DNA of 64,000 bases, taken from the NCBI RefSeq assembly GCF_036345175.1, contig NZ_CP107780.1:3782001-3846000 (forward strand), given 5' to 3'. Below, piece after piece: positions 24,431 to 33,565 of this stretch (within the stretch, counting starts at the first letter, position 1; every line of letters begins with the position of its first letter). The notes under the pieces are model-generated. The model saw only the letters and a list, made by a program, of their open reading frames with translations, was not told where the DNA came from and did not search any database. Both the position numbers and the translations under genes were made by a program. The DNA is from Streptomyces sp. NBC_00576 (GTDB lineage Bacteria; Actinomycetota; Actinomycetes; Streptomycetales; Streptomycetaceae).

Positions 24431-26071
24431 GTGCACGACGACGAACTCATCGCCCGGGCCAAGGCGTGGCTGGCCGAGGACCCCGACGCCGAAACCCGTG
24501 AGGAACTCGCCAAGCTCATCGACGCCCAGGACCTCCCCGAACTCACCACCCGCTTCACCGGCACCCTCCAGTTCGGCACCGCAGGCCTCCGCGGCGAACT
24601 CGGCGCCGGCCCCATGCGAATGAACCGCTCCGTCGTCATCCGCGCCGCCGCCGGCCTCGCCGCGTACCTCAAGGCCAAGGGCCAGACCGACGGCCTCGTC
24701 GTCATCGGCTACGACGCCCGCCACAAGTCGGCGGACTTCGCCCAGGACACCGCCGCCGTGATGACCGGCGCCGGTCTCAAGGCAGCCGTTCTCCCCCGCC
24801 CCCTCCCCACCCCCGTACTGGCGTTCGCCATAAGGCATCTCGGCGCCGTCGCGGGCGTGGAGGTCACCGCCAGCCACAACCCGCCCCGCGACAACGGCTA
24901 CAAGGTGTACCTGGGCGACGGTTCACAGATCGTCCCGCCCGCCGACGCCGAGATCGCCGCCGAGATCGACGCCGTACACGCGCTGAGCGACGTACCGCGC
25001 CCGGAAGCCGGCTGGGAAACCCTCGACGACACCGTCCTGAACGCCTACCTGGCCCGTACGGACGCCGTCCTCGCCCCCGACTCCCCCCGTACCGCCCGCA
25101 CGGTCTACACCCCGATGCACGGCGTCGGCCGGGAGACCCTTCTCGCCGCCTTCGCCCGGGCCGGCTTCCCCGCCCCCGAGCTGGTCGCCGAACAGGCCGA
25201 CCCCGACCCGGAGTTCCCGACCGTCGCCTTCCCCAACCCGGAAGAGCCCGGCGCGATGGACCTCGCCTTCGCGAAGGCCCGCGAGACGAACCCGGACCTG
25301 ATCATCGCGAACGACCCGGACGCGGACCGCTGCGCGGCAGCCGTACCTGTGCCGGGAGCGGATGGCTGGCGCATGCTGCGAGGCGACGAAGTAGGAGCCC
25401 TCCTCGCCACCCACCTCGTCCGCCGCGGAGCGCGCGGCACCTTCGCCGAGTCGATCGTCTCGTCCTCCCTCCTCGGCCGGATCGCCGAGAAGGCGGGGCT
25501 GCCGTACGAGGAGACCCTCACCGGCTTCAAGTGGATCGCCCGGGTCGAGGGCCTTCGCTACGGCTACGAGGAGGCCCTCGGCTACTGCGTGGACCCCGAG
25601 GGCGTACGCGACAAGGACGGCATCACGGCCGCGCTGCTCATCACGGAACTCGCCTCCGAGCTGAAGGCCGAGGGCCGTACGCTCCTCGACCTGCTCGACG
25701 ACATCGCGGTCGAACACGGTCTGCACGCCACGGACCAGCTCTCGGTCCGCGTCGAGGACCTGTCGGTCATCGCGAACGCCATGAGCCGTCTGCGCGAGCA
25801 GCCCCCGACCCACCTCGCGGGCCTGCCGATCACGAAGGCCGAGGACCTCACCAAGGGCACGGAGACGCTCCCGCCCACGGACGGCCTGCGTTACACGCTC
25901 GACGGGGCCCGTGTCATCGTCCGTCCCAGCGGTACGGAGCCCAAGCTGAAGTGCTACCTGGAGGTCGTCCTCCCGGTGCCCACGCACGCGGACCTCGCGG
26001 CGGCCCGGACGAAGGCGACGGACCTGCTGGAGACGATCAAGCGGGACCTCTCCGCGGCGGCAGGCATCTGA
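24431..26071 (+). CDS. Phospho-sugar mutase (likely phosphopentomutase)
   Basis: 546-aa alpha-D-phosphohexomutase superfamily enzyme. The phosphoserine is Ser148 in TASHNPPRDNGYKVY, the metal loop DPDADRCAAAV, the sugar-specificity loop GYEEALGYCVDPEGVRDKDG, and the phosphate loop RPSGTEPKLKCYLE. Length and motifs resemble PGM2/PgcA-type enzymes, a group that includes phosphopentomutases. Next to pnp and in the deoC block, conversion of (deoxy)ribose-1-phosphate to the 5-phosphate is the best guess, though glucose- or mannose-phosphate mutase activity is possible. GTG 24431 has GAGAGG upstream. Confidence 0.9.
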   Translation: MHDDELIARAKAWLAEDPDAETREELAKLIDAQDLPELTTRFTGTLQFGTAGLRGELGAGPMRMNRSVVIRAAAGLAAYLKAKGQTDGLVVIGYDARHKSADFAQDTAAVMTGAGLKAAVLPRPLPTPVLAFAIRHLGAVAGVEVTASHNPPRDNGYKVYLGDGSQIVPPADAEIAAEIDAVHALSDVPRPEAGWETLDDTVLNAYLARTDAVLAPDSPRTARTVYTPMHGVGRETLLAAFARAGFPAPELVAEQADPDPEFPTVAFPNPEEPGAMDLAFAKARETNPDLIIANDPDADRCAAAVPVPGADGWRMLRGDEVGALLATHLVRRGARGTFAESIVSSSLLGRIAEKAGLPYEETLTGFKWIARVEGLRYGYEEALGYCVDPEGVRDKDGITAALLITELASELKAEGRTLLDLLDDIAVEHGLHATDQLSVRVEDLSVIANAMSRLREQPPTHLAGLPITKAEDLTKGTETLPPTDGLRYTLDGARVIVRPSGTEPKLKCYLEVVLPVPTHADLAAARTKATDLLETIKRDLSAAAGI

Positions 26072-26119
26072 GCTGCTGGCCAGCCAACCAACCGGCCAGC
26101 CAACCACGAAAACCCCTCG

Positions 26120-26160
26120 CACTCGATGGGGTCCCCCGACCGGGGGCACCCCATCGAGTG
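26120..26160. terminator. Terminator of the phosphosugar mutase gene
   Basis: Long hairpin CACTCGATGGGGT/ACCCCATCGAGTG with an inner CCCCC/GGGGG pairing, 49 bp after the stop; ATTTGC follows. Confidence 0.75.
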
Positions 26161-26270
26161 ATTTGCGCACGCCAGCTGACGCACGACCGCCGCACGCTCC
26201 CCCATTCCCACCGCCCTCCGGGGAACGGTGACCCGGTACCGCCCCGTCGCCACGTACCTGGAGCCGCCCC

Positions 26271-27461
26271 GTGTCCTCGACGGTCACCCGGCCGAAGCCC
26301 ACCCCGGCCACCGCGACCAGCACAGTCGCCGCCCCACCCGCGCGCCTCTCCCGCTCGGTCCTCCAGTCCCTCCGCCGCGCGATCCCCGCCCTCCTCGCCT
26401 ACACGGCGGTACGCGCCACCGGCCTGCTCCTCCTCACCCTCTGGGCGCACCACAAGCACCACGGCGTCTGGCCGATCCTGGCCACCCGGTGGGACGCCGA
26501 CTGGTACCTGGGCATCGCCGACCACGGCTACCCGCACACCCTGGGCTCCGTCCAGGACTCGGGCAGCCTTGCCTTCTTCCCGCTCTACCCGGCCCTCGTC
26601 AAGGCGCTCGCCGTCCTCACCCCGGGCACCCGGGCCAGTACGGGCCTGGCGTTCGCCGTCGTCGCGTCGCTCGTCGCCGCGTGGGGCGTCTTCGCCGTCG
26701 GGGAGCGCCTGTACGACCGCCGGACGGGCATCGTCCTGGCCGCGCTGTGGGCCGCGTTCCCGGTGGGCTCGGTCCAGTGGATGGGGTACACGGAGTCCCT
26801 GTTCACTGCGCTGGCGGCCTGGTCGCTGTACGCGGTGCTCACGGGCCGCTGGCTGTGGGCGGCCTCGCTCGCGGTCCTCGCCGGACTGACCCGCCCCACC
26901 GGTGTCGCCGTGGCCGCCGCCGTATCGCTCACGGCACTCCTCGCCCTCCGCCGCCACCGCTCCCCCCGTGTCCTCGCGGCCGCCGTCCTCGCCCCGCTCG
27001 GCTGGCTCGGGTACGTCGGGTGGGTGGGCCTGCGGCTGGGCCGCTGGGACGGCTACTTCGCCGTACAGCGCCTGTGGCGCCAGGACATGGACGGGGGCGC
27101 GCTGACCCTGCGCAGGATGCGGGAGCTGCTGATGTACGACTCGACACCCGAGCTGTTCCTGGTGATGGTGACCGCGGTCCTGCTGGGGGCGGCCGGCCTC
27201 TTCGTCCTGTCGGTCTGGGACCGCCAGCCCCTCCCGCTGCTGGTCTTCACGGGCGTCCTGCTGGCGATCGTCCTGGGCAGCGGCGGCGTCTACTACCCGC
27301 GCGCCCGCTTCCTCGTCCCGGCCTTCCCTCTCCTGCTGCCCCTGGCGGTCCATCTCGCCCGTGCGTCCCGCCGCTTCCGTACGATCGCCCTGGCGACGGC
27401 GGTGGCGCTGTCGGCGTACTGCGGCGCGTACATGGTCCTGGTCTGGCCGAGCGCACCCTAG
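26271..27461 (+). CDS. PIG-V-like mannosyltransferase, integral membrane
   Basis: 396 aa with about nine to ten transmembrane helices after a Thr/Pro/Ala-rich cytoplasmic start. The first extracytoplasmic loop holds RWDADWYLGIADHGY, the acidic motif of PIG-V/GT-C-type mannosyltransferases that use a lipid-linked sugar; GYTESLF and FLVPAFPLLLPLA are also family-like. The acceptor is unknown (glycolipid or protein). GTG 26271. It is convergent with the PH-domain gene at 27503 with only 41 bp between. Confidence 0.82.
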   Translation: MSSTVTRPKPTPATATSTVAAPPARLSRSVLQSLRRAIPALLAYTAVRATGLLLLTLWAHHKHHGVWPILATRWDADWYLGIADHGYPHTLGSVQDSGSLAFFPLYPALVKALAVLTPGTRASTGLAFAVVASLVAAWGVFAVGERLYDRRTGIVLAALWAAFPVGSVQWMGYTESLFTALAAWSLYAVLTGRWLWAASLAVLAGLTRPTGVAVAAAVSLTALLALRRHRSPRVLAAAVLAPLGWLGYVGWVGLRLGRWDGYFAVQRLWRQDMDGGALTLRRMRELLMYDSTPELFLVMVTAVLLGAAGLFVLSVWDRQPLPLLVFTGVLLAIVLGSGGVYYPRARFLVPAFPLLLPLAVHLARASRRFRTIALATAVALSAYCGAYMVLVWPSAP

Positions 27462-27502
27462 GGCTCCTAGGGGCCGGCCTGGCAGATCGCACCCTCACCG
27501 GC

Positions 27503-29194
27503 TCAGCGCGTCGCCACCAACGCCACCACCCACACGCACGCGAGCACCGCGGCCATAGGCCAGACCGGCCGACCCCGTTCCGCCGCGCCGCTCTCGCCGG
27601 TCGGCCGCAGTCCGGCGTCGAGGCGCATGGCGGTCAGTTCGGCGGCCAGGGCGTCGTACGGGTGGGTGAGCCCCCGGCGGCGCTGGAGCCAGGCCCAGCG
27701 GGGCGCGGAGACCGCCCAGTCGCCGTCCTGCCAGTCGATCTTCAGCTCCAGGGACCGGCAGCGTACGAAACGGAGGTCGTCCCAGGGCACATGGCGGGGT
27801 CCGCGCAGCCCGGTGACCCAGACACCGGACCGGTCGGCCGTGACGCGCCAGGCGAGCTTCATGGGGACGCGGACCGCCCCGTACAGCCCGAGCAGGGGGA
27901 TGAGCGCCAGCTTCCACATCGACATGCCGGGCTCGTCGAACCAGCCCCAGACCAGCCACAGGCCCCACTGCACGAGAAACGCGGTGGCCAGCCAGTCCAG
28001 CCACCCCGCCCGCCACCGCCGCACCTTGCCGTCGGCCGCCTGCTGCCCGGCCAACTCCCGGCCCTGCAGCTCCAGTTGGAGGCTGTCCGCCGCGTGTTCG
28101 CGGTGCTTGGCAACCCGTCGACGCCCCGCGTCCGGCGACAGCGGCCGGACCGGCCCCGCCGACCACTCCGTCAGCGGCGGCTGCTCGGGATCCTCGTCTG
28201 CGCTGACGACGAGAACCTCGGCGCCGTCGAAGGGAGCACCGTAGAGAACGGCTTCCCGGACCGGCCCGAGGGTGTCGTCGTCGAGACCGAGGAGCATCCG
28301 CCGAATCTCGTCGTCGCCGTCCGACTCATCCCCGTCCCCGTCCCCCGCGTCATCGTCAACGTCAACGCCGTCGTCGTCATCATCGTCGTCGTCCTCGTCG
28401 AAGGAGGTGAGGTCGACGGTGAACAGGGGCCGCTCGGTGGTGAGATCGTCGGCGGCGTACACCTCCGTAGTGCCCTGTGCGTCGTCCCGTACGAGCACGC
28501 GCAGCACCGGCACCGGAGTCGCGCGCAGCGCGCCCGCCCGCTGCCGGCCGAGCCATGCCGAGGCCAGCGCGGTCGCCCCCAGGCCGGCCAGGAAGACGGT
28601 GACGACCCAGGCACCCTCCTGGTCCTCGGCCGAGCCCCAGAATCCGGCGGTGCTCCCGGTCAACAGGCCGAGCCCGAGCACGACGAACCCCAGCACGAAC
28701 AGCAGCTGCCCACGCCGTACGGGAACGTCTGCGCCCGGCACCGGTACGGCGACGCCCCCGGCGGCCTCCACGGCCCGCTCCAGCTGCTCGCTCCGCGCCC
28801 GCAGCCGTACGGCCACGACAGCCCACGAGCCCAGCACGACCACGACTCCGAAGGCGGTCAGCCCCCACGACTTCGAGGAGGCCTCCGCGGCGAGGGCGAG
28901 CAACAGCAGGGGCGCGCCGACCCACACGAGCTCGGGCCGGGCGAGCACCCACAGCACGTACACCGCGAACCCGGCCGCGACGAACGGCCACAGGCCGCCG
29001 GCCATCGCCACCAGGGCGCCCACGCACAGCACAAGGGTGGCCAGACCGGCCGCGACCGACCGGCGCACCCGCAGAAAGGTCCAGCGCGGCGGCAGCGCGG
29101 CCGACCAGCCCGCCGCACGGGCGGTGGTCCAGTCCTGGCAGCCGTCGGGTATGGAGGCGGAGGGCAGCCGCAGCGACTCGTCGGGGAAGGCCAC
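27503..29194 (-). CDS. Large membrane protein with PH-like C-terminal domain
   Basis: 563 aa. About six hydrophobic helices in two groups in the N-terminal 200 residues (near 35-100 and 145-200), an Asp-rich loop (about 245-280) containing DEDDDDDDDD and GDGDGDESDGDDE, two more helices near 385-425, and a PH-like beta domain (about 430-520: WRVTADRSGVWVTGLRGPRHVPWDDLRFV). A last helix closes the protein. It starts at GTG 29194, 5 bp after the stop of the smaller PH-domain gene, so the two are coupled. Function unknown. Confidence 0.78.
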   Translation of the reverse strand: MAFPDESLRLPSASIPDGCQDWTTARAAGWSAALPPRWTFLRVRRSVAAGLATLVLCVGALVAMAGGLWPFVAAGFAVYVLWVLARPELVWVGAPLLLLALAAEASSKSWGLTAFGVVVVLGSWAVVAVRLRARSEQLERAVEAAGGVAVPVPGADVPVRRGQLLFVLGFVVLGLGLLTGSTAGFWGSAEDQEGAWVVTVFLAGLGATALASAWLGRQRAGALRATPVPVLRVLVRDDAQGTTEVYAADDLTTERPLFTVDLTSFDEDDDDDDDDGVDVDDDAGDGDGDESDGDDEIRRMLLGLDDDTLGPVREAVLYGAPFDGAEVLVVSADEDPEQPPLTEWSAGPVRPLSPDAGRRRVAKHREHAADSLQLELQGRELAGQQAADGKVRRWRAGWLDWLATAFLVQWGLWLVWGWFDEPGMSMWKLALIPLLGLYGAVRVPMKLAWRVTADRSGVWVTGLRGPRHVPWDDLRFVRCRSLELKIDWQDGDWAVSAPRWAWLQRRRGLTHPYDALAAELTAMRLDAGLRPTGESGAAERGRPVWPMAAVLACVWVVALVATR

Positions 29195-29199
29195 GCGGC

Positions 29200-29847
29200 T
29201 CAGCCGACCGCGAGCAGAATCGCCAGCAGAACCGCACCCGCGACGGCGGGCGCCATGATCTCGTACGCCCATTTCACGGTCACCTCGCCCTGTGAGGTGG
29301 CCGCCTTCTGCCGGGCCTCCCACAGTTGGCTCAGGTCGTCCATGATCTGGTCGTTCTGGGCCCGGGTCGGACCGGGCGGAATCAGGGACGGCCGTCCGCC
29401 ACCTCCGTCGGCCTCGCGGGCGGCACGCGTCTCGGCCCGGTTGGCGCGCTTGCGCGCGCGCAGCGAGACGGGGACGGCCCAGAGCTGGTACTTGGCACCG
29501 GACTCGACGACGACCTCGTTCGAGAAGCCCGACCGGAACCCGGCGACGGCCCCCCAGGGCACCACGACGACCCGGAACGGGTTGCGCACGCGCAGCCGGT
29601 GGTCGTTCCCGAACACGGCGGGCCGCAGCGTGAAGGCGACGACCAGGGGTACGGCGAAGAGCAGCGTGGCGAGTGCCAGCCAAGGCGTCCGCCCGTGGCC
29701 GACGATCAGCGCGTCACCGCCGAGCCAGCCGGCGAGCCCGAGCAGCAGCACTCCGGCCACGAGGGAGGAGGGTGCCCGATAGATCCGGTCGGGAGACTCG
29801 GGCTGCGTAGGGCCCTGCGCGGGCGACGGGTGGTCCGGGGTCGTCAT
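29200..29847 (-). CDS. Membrane protein with PH-like domain
   Basis: 215 aa. Two N-terminal helices (about 27-45 and 52-72), then a PH-like domain (about 75-120: RLRVRNPFRVVVVPWGAVAGF), a charged helical linker rich in Arg/Ala, and a C-terminal helix (MAPAVAGAVLLAILLAVG). ATG 29847 has GGGGGC just upstream. It is the first gene of a two-gene unit with 27503-29194. Such PH proteins of actinobacteria are uncharacterised. Confidence 0.82.
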   Translation of the reverse strand: MTTPDHPSPAQGPTQPESPDRIYRAPSSLVAGVLLLGLAGWLGGDALIVGHGRTPWLALATLLFAVPLVVAFTLRPAVFGNDHRLRVRNPFRVVVVPWGAVAGFRSGFSNEVVVESGAKYQLWAVPVSLRARKRANRAETRAAREADGGGGRPSLIPPGPTRAQNDQIMDDLSQLWEARQKAATSQGEVTVKWAYEIMAPAVAGAVLLAILLAVG

Positions 29848-29900
29848 GCCCCCGATTCTGCCCGACACCTCGAACAACCCTTGCCGCCGGTGCCAGTACC

Positions 29901-30054
29901 CAGCCCGTCCGGCGTTTTGAGGACGCGGCCGTCCAGGCCGAAGGGGTCTGGGGCGAAGGGGTCTGGGGCGAAGGGGGTCTGGGGCGCAGCTCCAGCGGGG
30001 TCGAAGGGGCGGAACCCTGGGGATGGGACGGGTAGGGGCGGCGGGGGCGAGAAA
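29901..30054 (+). repeat. Dispersed repeat, family B with internal amplification
   Basis: CAGCCCGTCCGGCG start and GGGACGGGTAGGGGCGGCGG end as in other copies, but the middle holds the unit GGGGTCTGGGGCGAA repeated about three times. It ends 44 bp before the deoC operator. Confidence 0.8.
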
Positions 30055-30097
30055 ACCCACACCCACCCCCAGCTATTTCTCCGGGGCTGTACAGCCG

Positions 30098-30109
30098 CTA
30101 CGCGCGTAG
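30098..30109. promoter_or_regulatory. Nucleoside-regulon operator CTACGCGCGTAG (deoC)
   Basis: Perfect 12-bp palindrome 13 bp before the deoC GTG. Its right half merges with TAGATA and TATGCT, either of which may be the -10; the transcript would start at or very near the start codon. Confidence 0.8.
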
Positions 30110-30122
30110 ATATGCTCGGCTT

Positions 30123-31088
30123 GTGACCATGCCCACCACTGCATCCACCGCACTCCCGCTCAAGGACGTGACCGCGTCCAACAGCACGCTGCGCCGCTTC
30201 CTTCACGGGCTGCCCGGCGTCGACGCGGTCGGCCTGGAGGCGCGCGCCGCCTCCCTCGGCACGCGTTCCATCAAGACGACCGCGAAGGCGTACGCCATCG
30301 ACCTCGCCATCTCGATGGTCGACCTGACGACGCTGGAAGGCGCGGACACCCCGGGCAAGGTCCGGGCGCTCGGCGCCAAGGCGGTCCGCCCCGACCCGAC
30401 CGACCGCACCGCGCCCGCCACAGCCGCGGTCTGCGTCTACCCCGACATGGTGGCCGTCGCGAAGGAGGCCGTCGCCGGCTCCGCCGTCAAGGTCGCCTCC
30501 GTCGCCACCGCCTTCCCCGCCGGCCGCGCCGCCCTCGGCGTGAAGCTGGCCGACGTGCGTGACGCCGTCGCCGCCGGTGCCGACGAGATCGACATGGTCA
30601 TCGACCGCGGCGCCTTCCTCGCGGGCGACTACCTGAAGGTGTACGAGGAGATCGTCGCCGTGAAGGAGGCCTGCGGGGCGTCCGCCCGGCTCAAGGTCAT
30701 CTTCGAGACCGGCGAGCTGTCGACGTACGACAACATCCGGCGCGCCTCCTGGCTCGGCATGATCGCCGGGGCCGACTTCATCAAGACGTCCACCGGCAAG
30801 GTCGCCGTGAACGCGACACCCGCGAACACCCTCCTGATGCTGGAGGCCGTACGCGACTTCCGCGCGCAGACCGGCATCCAGGTGGGCGTCAAGCCGGCCG
30901 GCGGGATCCGCACCACCAAGGACGCTGTGAAGTTCCTGGTCGTGGTCAACGAGACCGTGGGCGAGGACTGGCTCGACAACCACTGGTTCCGCTTCGGCGC
31001 GTCCTCGCTGCTGAACGACCTGCTGATGCAGCGTCAGAAGCTGGCCACCGGCCGCTACTCCGGCCCTGACTACGTGACGGTGGACTGA
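30123..31088 (+). CDS. deoC: Deoxyribose-phosphate aldolase
   Basis: 321-aa class I aldolase: deoxyribose-5-phosphate gives glyceraldehyde-3-phosphate and acetaldehyde. Conserved segments: AICVYP-type AAVCVYPDMV, GADEIDMVIDRGAF, KVIFETGEL, the Schiff-base Lys in DFIKTSTGK, and VKPAGGIRT. It is longer than E. coli DeoC (about 260 aa) because of extra helical N- and C-terminal parts, as in other actinobacteria. GTG 30123 (ATG 30129 possible); no RBS, as expected for a leaderless message. The aldehyde dehydrogenase starts 5 bp after the stop. Confidence 0.95.
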   Translation: MTMPTTASTALPLKDVTASNSTLRRFLHGLPGVDAVGLEARAASLGTRSIKTTAKAYAIDLAISMVDLTTLEGADTPGKVRALGAKAVRPDPTDRTAPATAAVCVYPDMVAVAKEAVAGSAVKVASVATAFPAGRAALGVKLADVRDAVAAGADEIDMVIDRGAFLAGDYLKVYEEIVAVKEACGASARLKVIFETGELSTYDNIRRASWLGMIAGADFIKTSTGKVAVNATPANTLLMLEAVRDFRAQTGIQVGVKPAGGIRTTKDAVKFLVVVNETVGEDWLDNHWFRFGASSLLNDLLMQRQKLATGRYSGPDYVTVD

Positions 31089-31093
31089 TCACC

Positions 31094-32554
31094 ATGGCAT
31101 CCGTATCCGCATCCCCTTTCAGCTCCGCATTCGAGTACGCCCCGGCGCCCGAGTCCCGCGCCGTCGTCGACATCGCCCCCTCCTACGGCCTGTTCATCGA
31201 CGGCGAGTTCGTGGAAGCCGCCGAAGGCAGGGTCTTCAAGACGGTCTCCCCCTCCACCGAGGAGGTCCTCTCCGAGGTCGCCCAGGCGGGCGAGGCGGAC
31301 GTCGACCGTGCGGTGAAGGCCGCCCGCAAGGCGTTCGAGAAGTGGTCGGCGCTGCCCGGCTCCGAGCGCGCCAAATACCTCTTCCGCATCGCCCGCATCA
31401 TCCAGGAGCGCAGCCGTGAGCTCGCCGTCCTGGAAACCCTGGACAACGGCAAGCCCATCAAGGAGACGAGGGACGCCGATCTGCCCCTCGTCGCGGCGCA
31501 CTTCTTCTACTACGCCGGCTGGGCCGACAAGCTCGGCCACGCCGGCTTCGGAACGAATCCGCGCCCCCTCGGCGTCGCGGGCCAGGTCATCCCCTGGAAC
31601 TTCCCTCTCCTGATGCTGGCCTGGAAGATCGCCCCGGCCCTGGCTACCGGCAACACGGTCGTGCTCAAGCCCGCCGAGACGACGCCTCTCTCCGCCCTCT
31701 TCTTCGCGGACATCTGCCGCCAGGCGGGCCTGCCCAAGGGCGTCGTCAACATCCTTCCCGGCTACGGCGACACGGGCGCCGCGCTCGTCGCGCACCCGGA
31801 CGTCAACAAGGTCGCGTTCACCGGCTCGACCGCCGTCGGCAAGGAGATCGCGCGCACCGTCGCCGGCAGTCGTAAGAAGCTCACCCTCGAACTGGGCGGC
31901 AAGGGCGCCAACATCGTCTTCGACGACGCCCCCATCGACCAGGCGGTCGAGGGCATCGTCACCGGCATCTTCTTCAACCAGGGCCAGGTCTGCTGCGCGG
32001 GCTCCCGGCTCCTCGTACAGGAGTCGATCCAGGACGAGTTGCTCGACTCGCTCAAGCGCCGTCTGTCCACGCTCCGCCTCGGTGACCCGCTGGACAAGAA
32101 CACGGACATCGGCGCGATCAACTCCGCCGAGCAGCTCGCCCGGATCACCTCGCTCGTCGCGGCGGGCGAGGCGGAGGGCGCCGAACGCTGGTCGCCGGCC
32201 TGCGAACTCCCGTCCTCCGGCTACTGGTTCGCCCCGACGCTCTTCACGAACGTCACCCAGGCGCACACCATCGCCCGCGACGAGATCTTCGGCCCGGTGC
32301 TCTCGGTCCTCACCTTCCGCACCCCGGACGAGGCCGTCGCCAAGGCCAACAACACCCAGTACGGCCTGTCGGCGGGCATCTGGACGGAGAAGGGTTCACG
32401 GATCCTCGCCGTGGCCAACAAGCTTCGCGCCGGCGTCGTCTGGTCCAACACGTTCAACAAGTTCGACCCCACCTCGCCGTTCGGCGGCTACAAGGAGTCG
32501 GGCTTCGGCCGCGAGGGCGGTCGCCACGGCCTGGAGGCGTACCTCGATGTCTGA
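31094..32554 (+). CDS. Aldehyde dehydrogenase, catalytic partner
   Basis: 486-aa NAD(P)+-dependent aldehyde dehydrogenase. Cofactor motif FTGSTAVGKEIA, catalytic Glu in LELGGKGANIV, nucleophile in FFNQGQVCCAGSRL, and the EIFGPVLSVL and PFGGYKESGFGREGG segments are intact. Because it directly follows deoC, acetaldehyde from DeoC is the likely substrate, giving acetate. It overlaps the next gene by 8 nt, a truncated ALDH homologue. The pair matches in size and order the two halves of the ALDH16 family. Confidence 0.92.
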   Translation: MASVSASPFSSAFEYAPAPESRAVVDIAPSYGLFIDGEFVEAAEGRVFKTVSPSTEEVLSEVAQAGEADVDRAVKAARKAFEKWSALPGSERAKYLFRIARIIQERSRELAVLETLDNGKPIKETRDADLPLVAAHFFYYAGWADKLGHAGFGTNPRPLGVAGQVIPWNFPLLMLAWKIAPALATGNTVVLKPAETTPLSALFFADICRQAGLPKGVVNILPGYGDTGAALVAHPDVNKVAFTGSTAVGKEIARTVAGSRKKLTLELGGKGANIVFDDAPIDQAVEGIVTGIFFNQGQVCCAGSRLLVQESIQDELLDSLKRRLSTLRLGDPLDKNTDIGAINSAEQLARITSLVAAGEAEGAERWSPACELPSSGYWFAPTLFTNVTQAHTIARDEIFGPVLSVLTFRTPDEAVAKANNTQYGLSAGIWTEKGSRILAVANKLRAGVVWSNTFNKFDPTSPFGGYKESGFGREGGRHGLEAYLDV

Positions 32555-33473
32555 CGCACGAGTGGACACACGACCGGACACACGTCTGTCCGTCTTCAAG
32601 ACCTACAAGCTGTACGTGGGCGGGAAGTTCCCGCGTTCCGAGAGCGGCCGGGTGTACGAGGTGAGCGACGCTAAGGGCAACTGGCTGGCGAACGCGCCCC
32701 TCGCCTCCCGCAAGGACGCCCGTGACACGGTCGTCGCCGCGCGCAAGGCGTTCGGCGGCTGGGCCGGGGCCACGGCGTACAACCGGGGCCAGATCCTCTA
32801 CCGCGTCGCCGAGATGCTGGAGGGCCGCAGGGAGCAGTTCGTCCGGGAGGTCGCGGACGCCGAGGGCCTGTCGAAGCCGAAGGCCACCGCCCAGGTGGAC
32901 GCGGCGATCGACCGCTGGGTCTGGTACGCGGGCTGGACGGACAAGATCGCCCAGGTCGTAGGCGGCGGAAACCCGGTAGCAGGGCCGTACTTCAACATCT
33001 CCTCCCCCGAACCGACCGGCGTGGTCGTCGTCCTCGCCCCCCAGGAGTCGTCCTTCCTGGGCCTGGTGTCGGTGCTCGCACCGGTGATCGCCACCGGCAA
33101 CACGGCGATCGTGATCGCCAGCGAGAAGTCACCGCTTCCCGCGCTCTCCCTCGGCGAGGTCCTGGCCACGTCGGACGTACCGGGCGGAGTCGTCAACATC
33201 CTCTCCGGCCGTACGGCGGAGATCGCCCCGTCCCTGGCCGCGCACCAGGACGTCAACGCGATCGACCTGGCGGGCGCGGGCGCCGACGACGGTCTCGCGA
33301 AGGAGTTGGAGATCGCGGCGGCCGACAACCTCAAGCGCATCCTCCGTCCACAGGCTGTGGACAACGCGCACTGGTTCGCCACCCCGGGCACCGAACGACT
33401 GACCGCCTTCCTGGAGACGAAGACGGTCTGGCACCCGACGGGTTCACTTGGCGCGTCGGGTTCCTCGTACTGA
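32547..33473 (+). CDS. Truncated aldehyde dehydrogenase homologue without catalytic domain
   Basis: 308 aa. It keeps the N-terminal ALDH part (VYEVSDAKGN, YNRGQILYRVAEMLEGR, FNISSPEPTGVVVVLAPQESSFLGL, ATGNTAIVIASEKSPLP, PGGVVNILSGR) but lacks the catalytic Glu, Cys and most of the C-terminal domain. It resumes only with an end segment (LTAFLETKTVWHPTG) like an oligomerisation strand. It starts at ATG 32547 inside the upstream gene. It looks functional (no frameshift, good codon use) but non-catalytic; structural or regulatory partner of the active enzyme. Confidence 0.85.
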   Translation: MSDARVDTRPDTRLSVFKTYKLYVGGKFPRSESGRVYEVSDAKGNWLANAPLASRKDARDTVVAARKAFGGWAGATAYNRGQILYRVAEMLEGRREQFVREVADAEGLSKPKATAQVDAAIDRWVWYAGWTDKIAQVVGGGNPVAGPYFNISSPEPTGVVVVLAPQESSFLGLVSVLAPVIATGNTAIVIASEKSPLPALSLGEVLATSDVPGGVVNILSGRTAEIAPSLAAHQDVNAIDLAGAGADDGLAKELEIAAADNLKRILRPQAVDNAHWFATPGTERLTAFLETKTVWHPTGSLGASGSSY

Positions 33474-33505
33474 CCGACCGGCCGACGGCGTCTGCCGCCG
33501 AAGCC

Positions 33506-33545
33506 GAGGGCCGCGTCTCCCACCGTCCGGGGAGGCGCGGCCCTC
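33506..33545. terminator. Bidirectional terminator
   Basis: GAGGGCCGCGTCTCC pairs with GGGGAGGCGCGGCCCTC (one G-U), followed by TTCTGTCG on the plus strand. It lies between the deoC-ALDH operon and the convergent secreted-protein gene. Confidence 0.8.
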
Positions 33546-33565
33546 TTCTGTCGTCGGGCGGGCGT

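Noticed and set aside
26228..29782. A plus-strand open frame over 1,100 codons long
   Set aside because: It crosses the mannosyltransferase gene in another frame and runs antisense to two real PH-domain genes; Arg/Pro/Gly-rich composition without any domain is typical of GC-rich shadow frames.
32547..33473. Pseudogene of an aldehyde dehydrogenase
   Set aside because: No frameshift or internal stop, start overlaps the active gene, and good codon use; a maintained non-catalytic partner is likelier.
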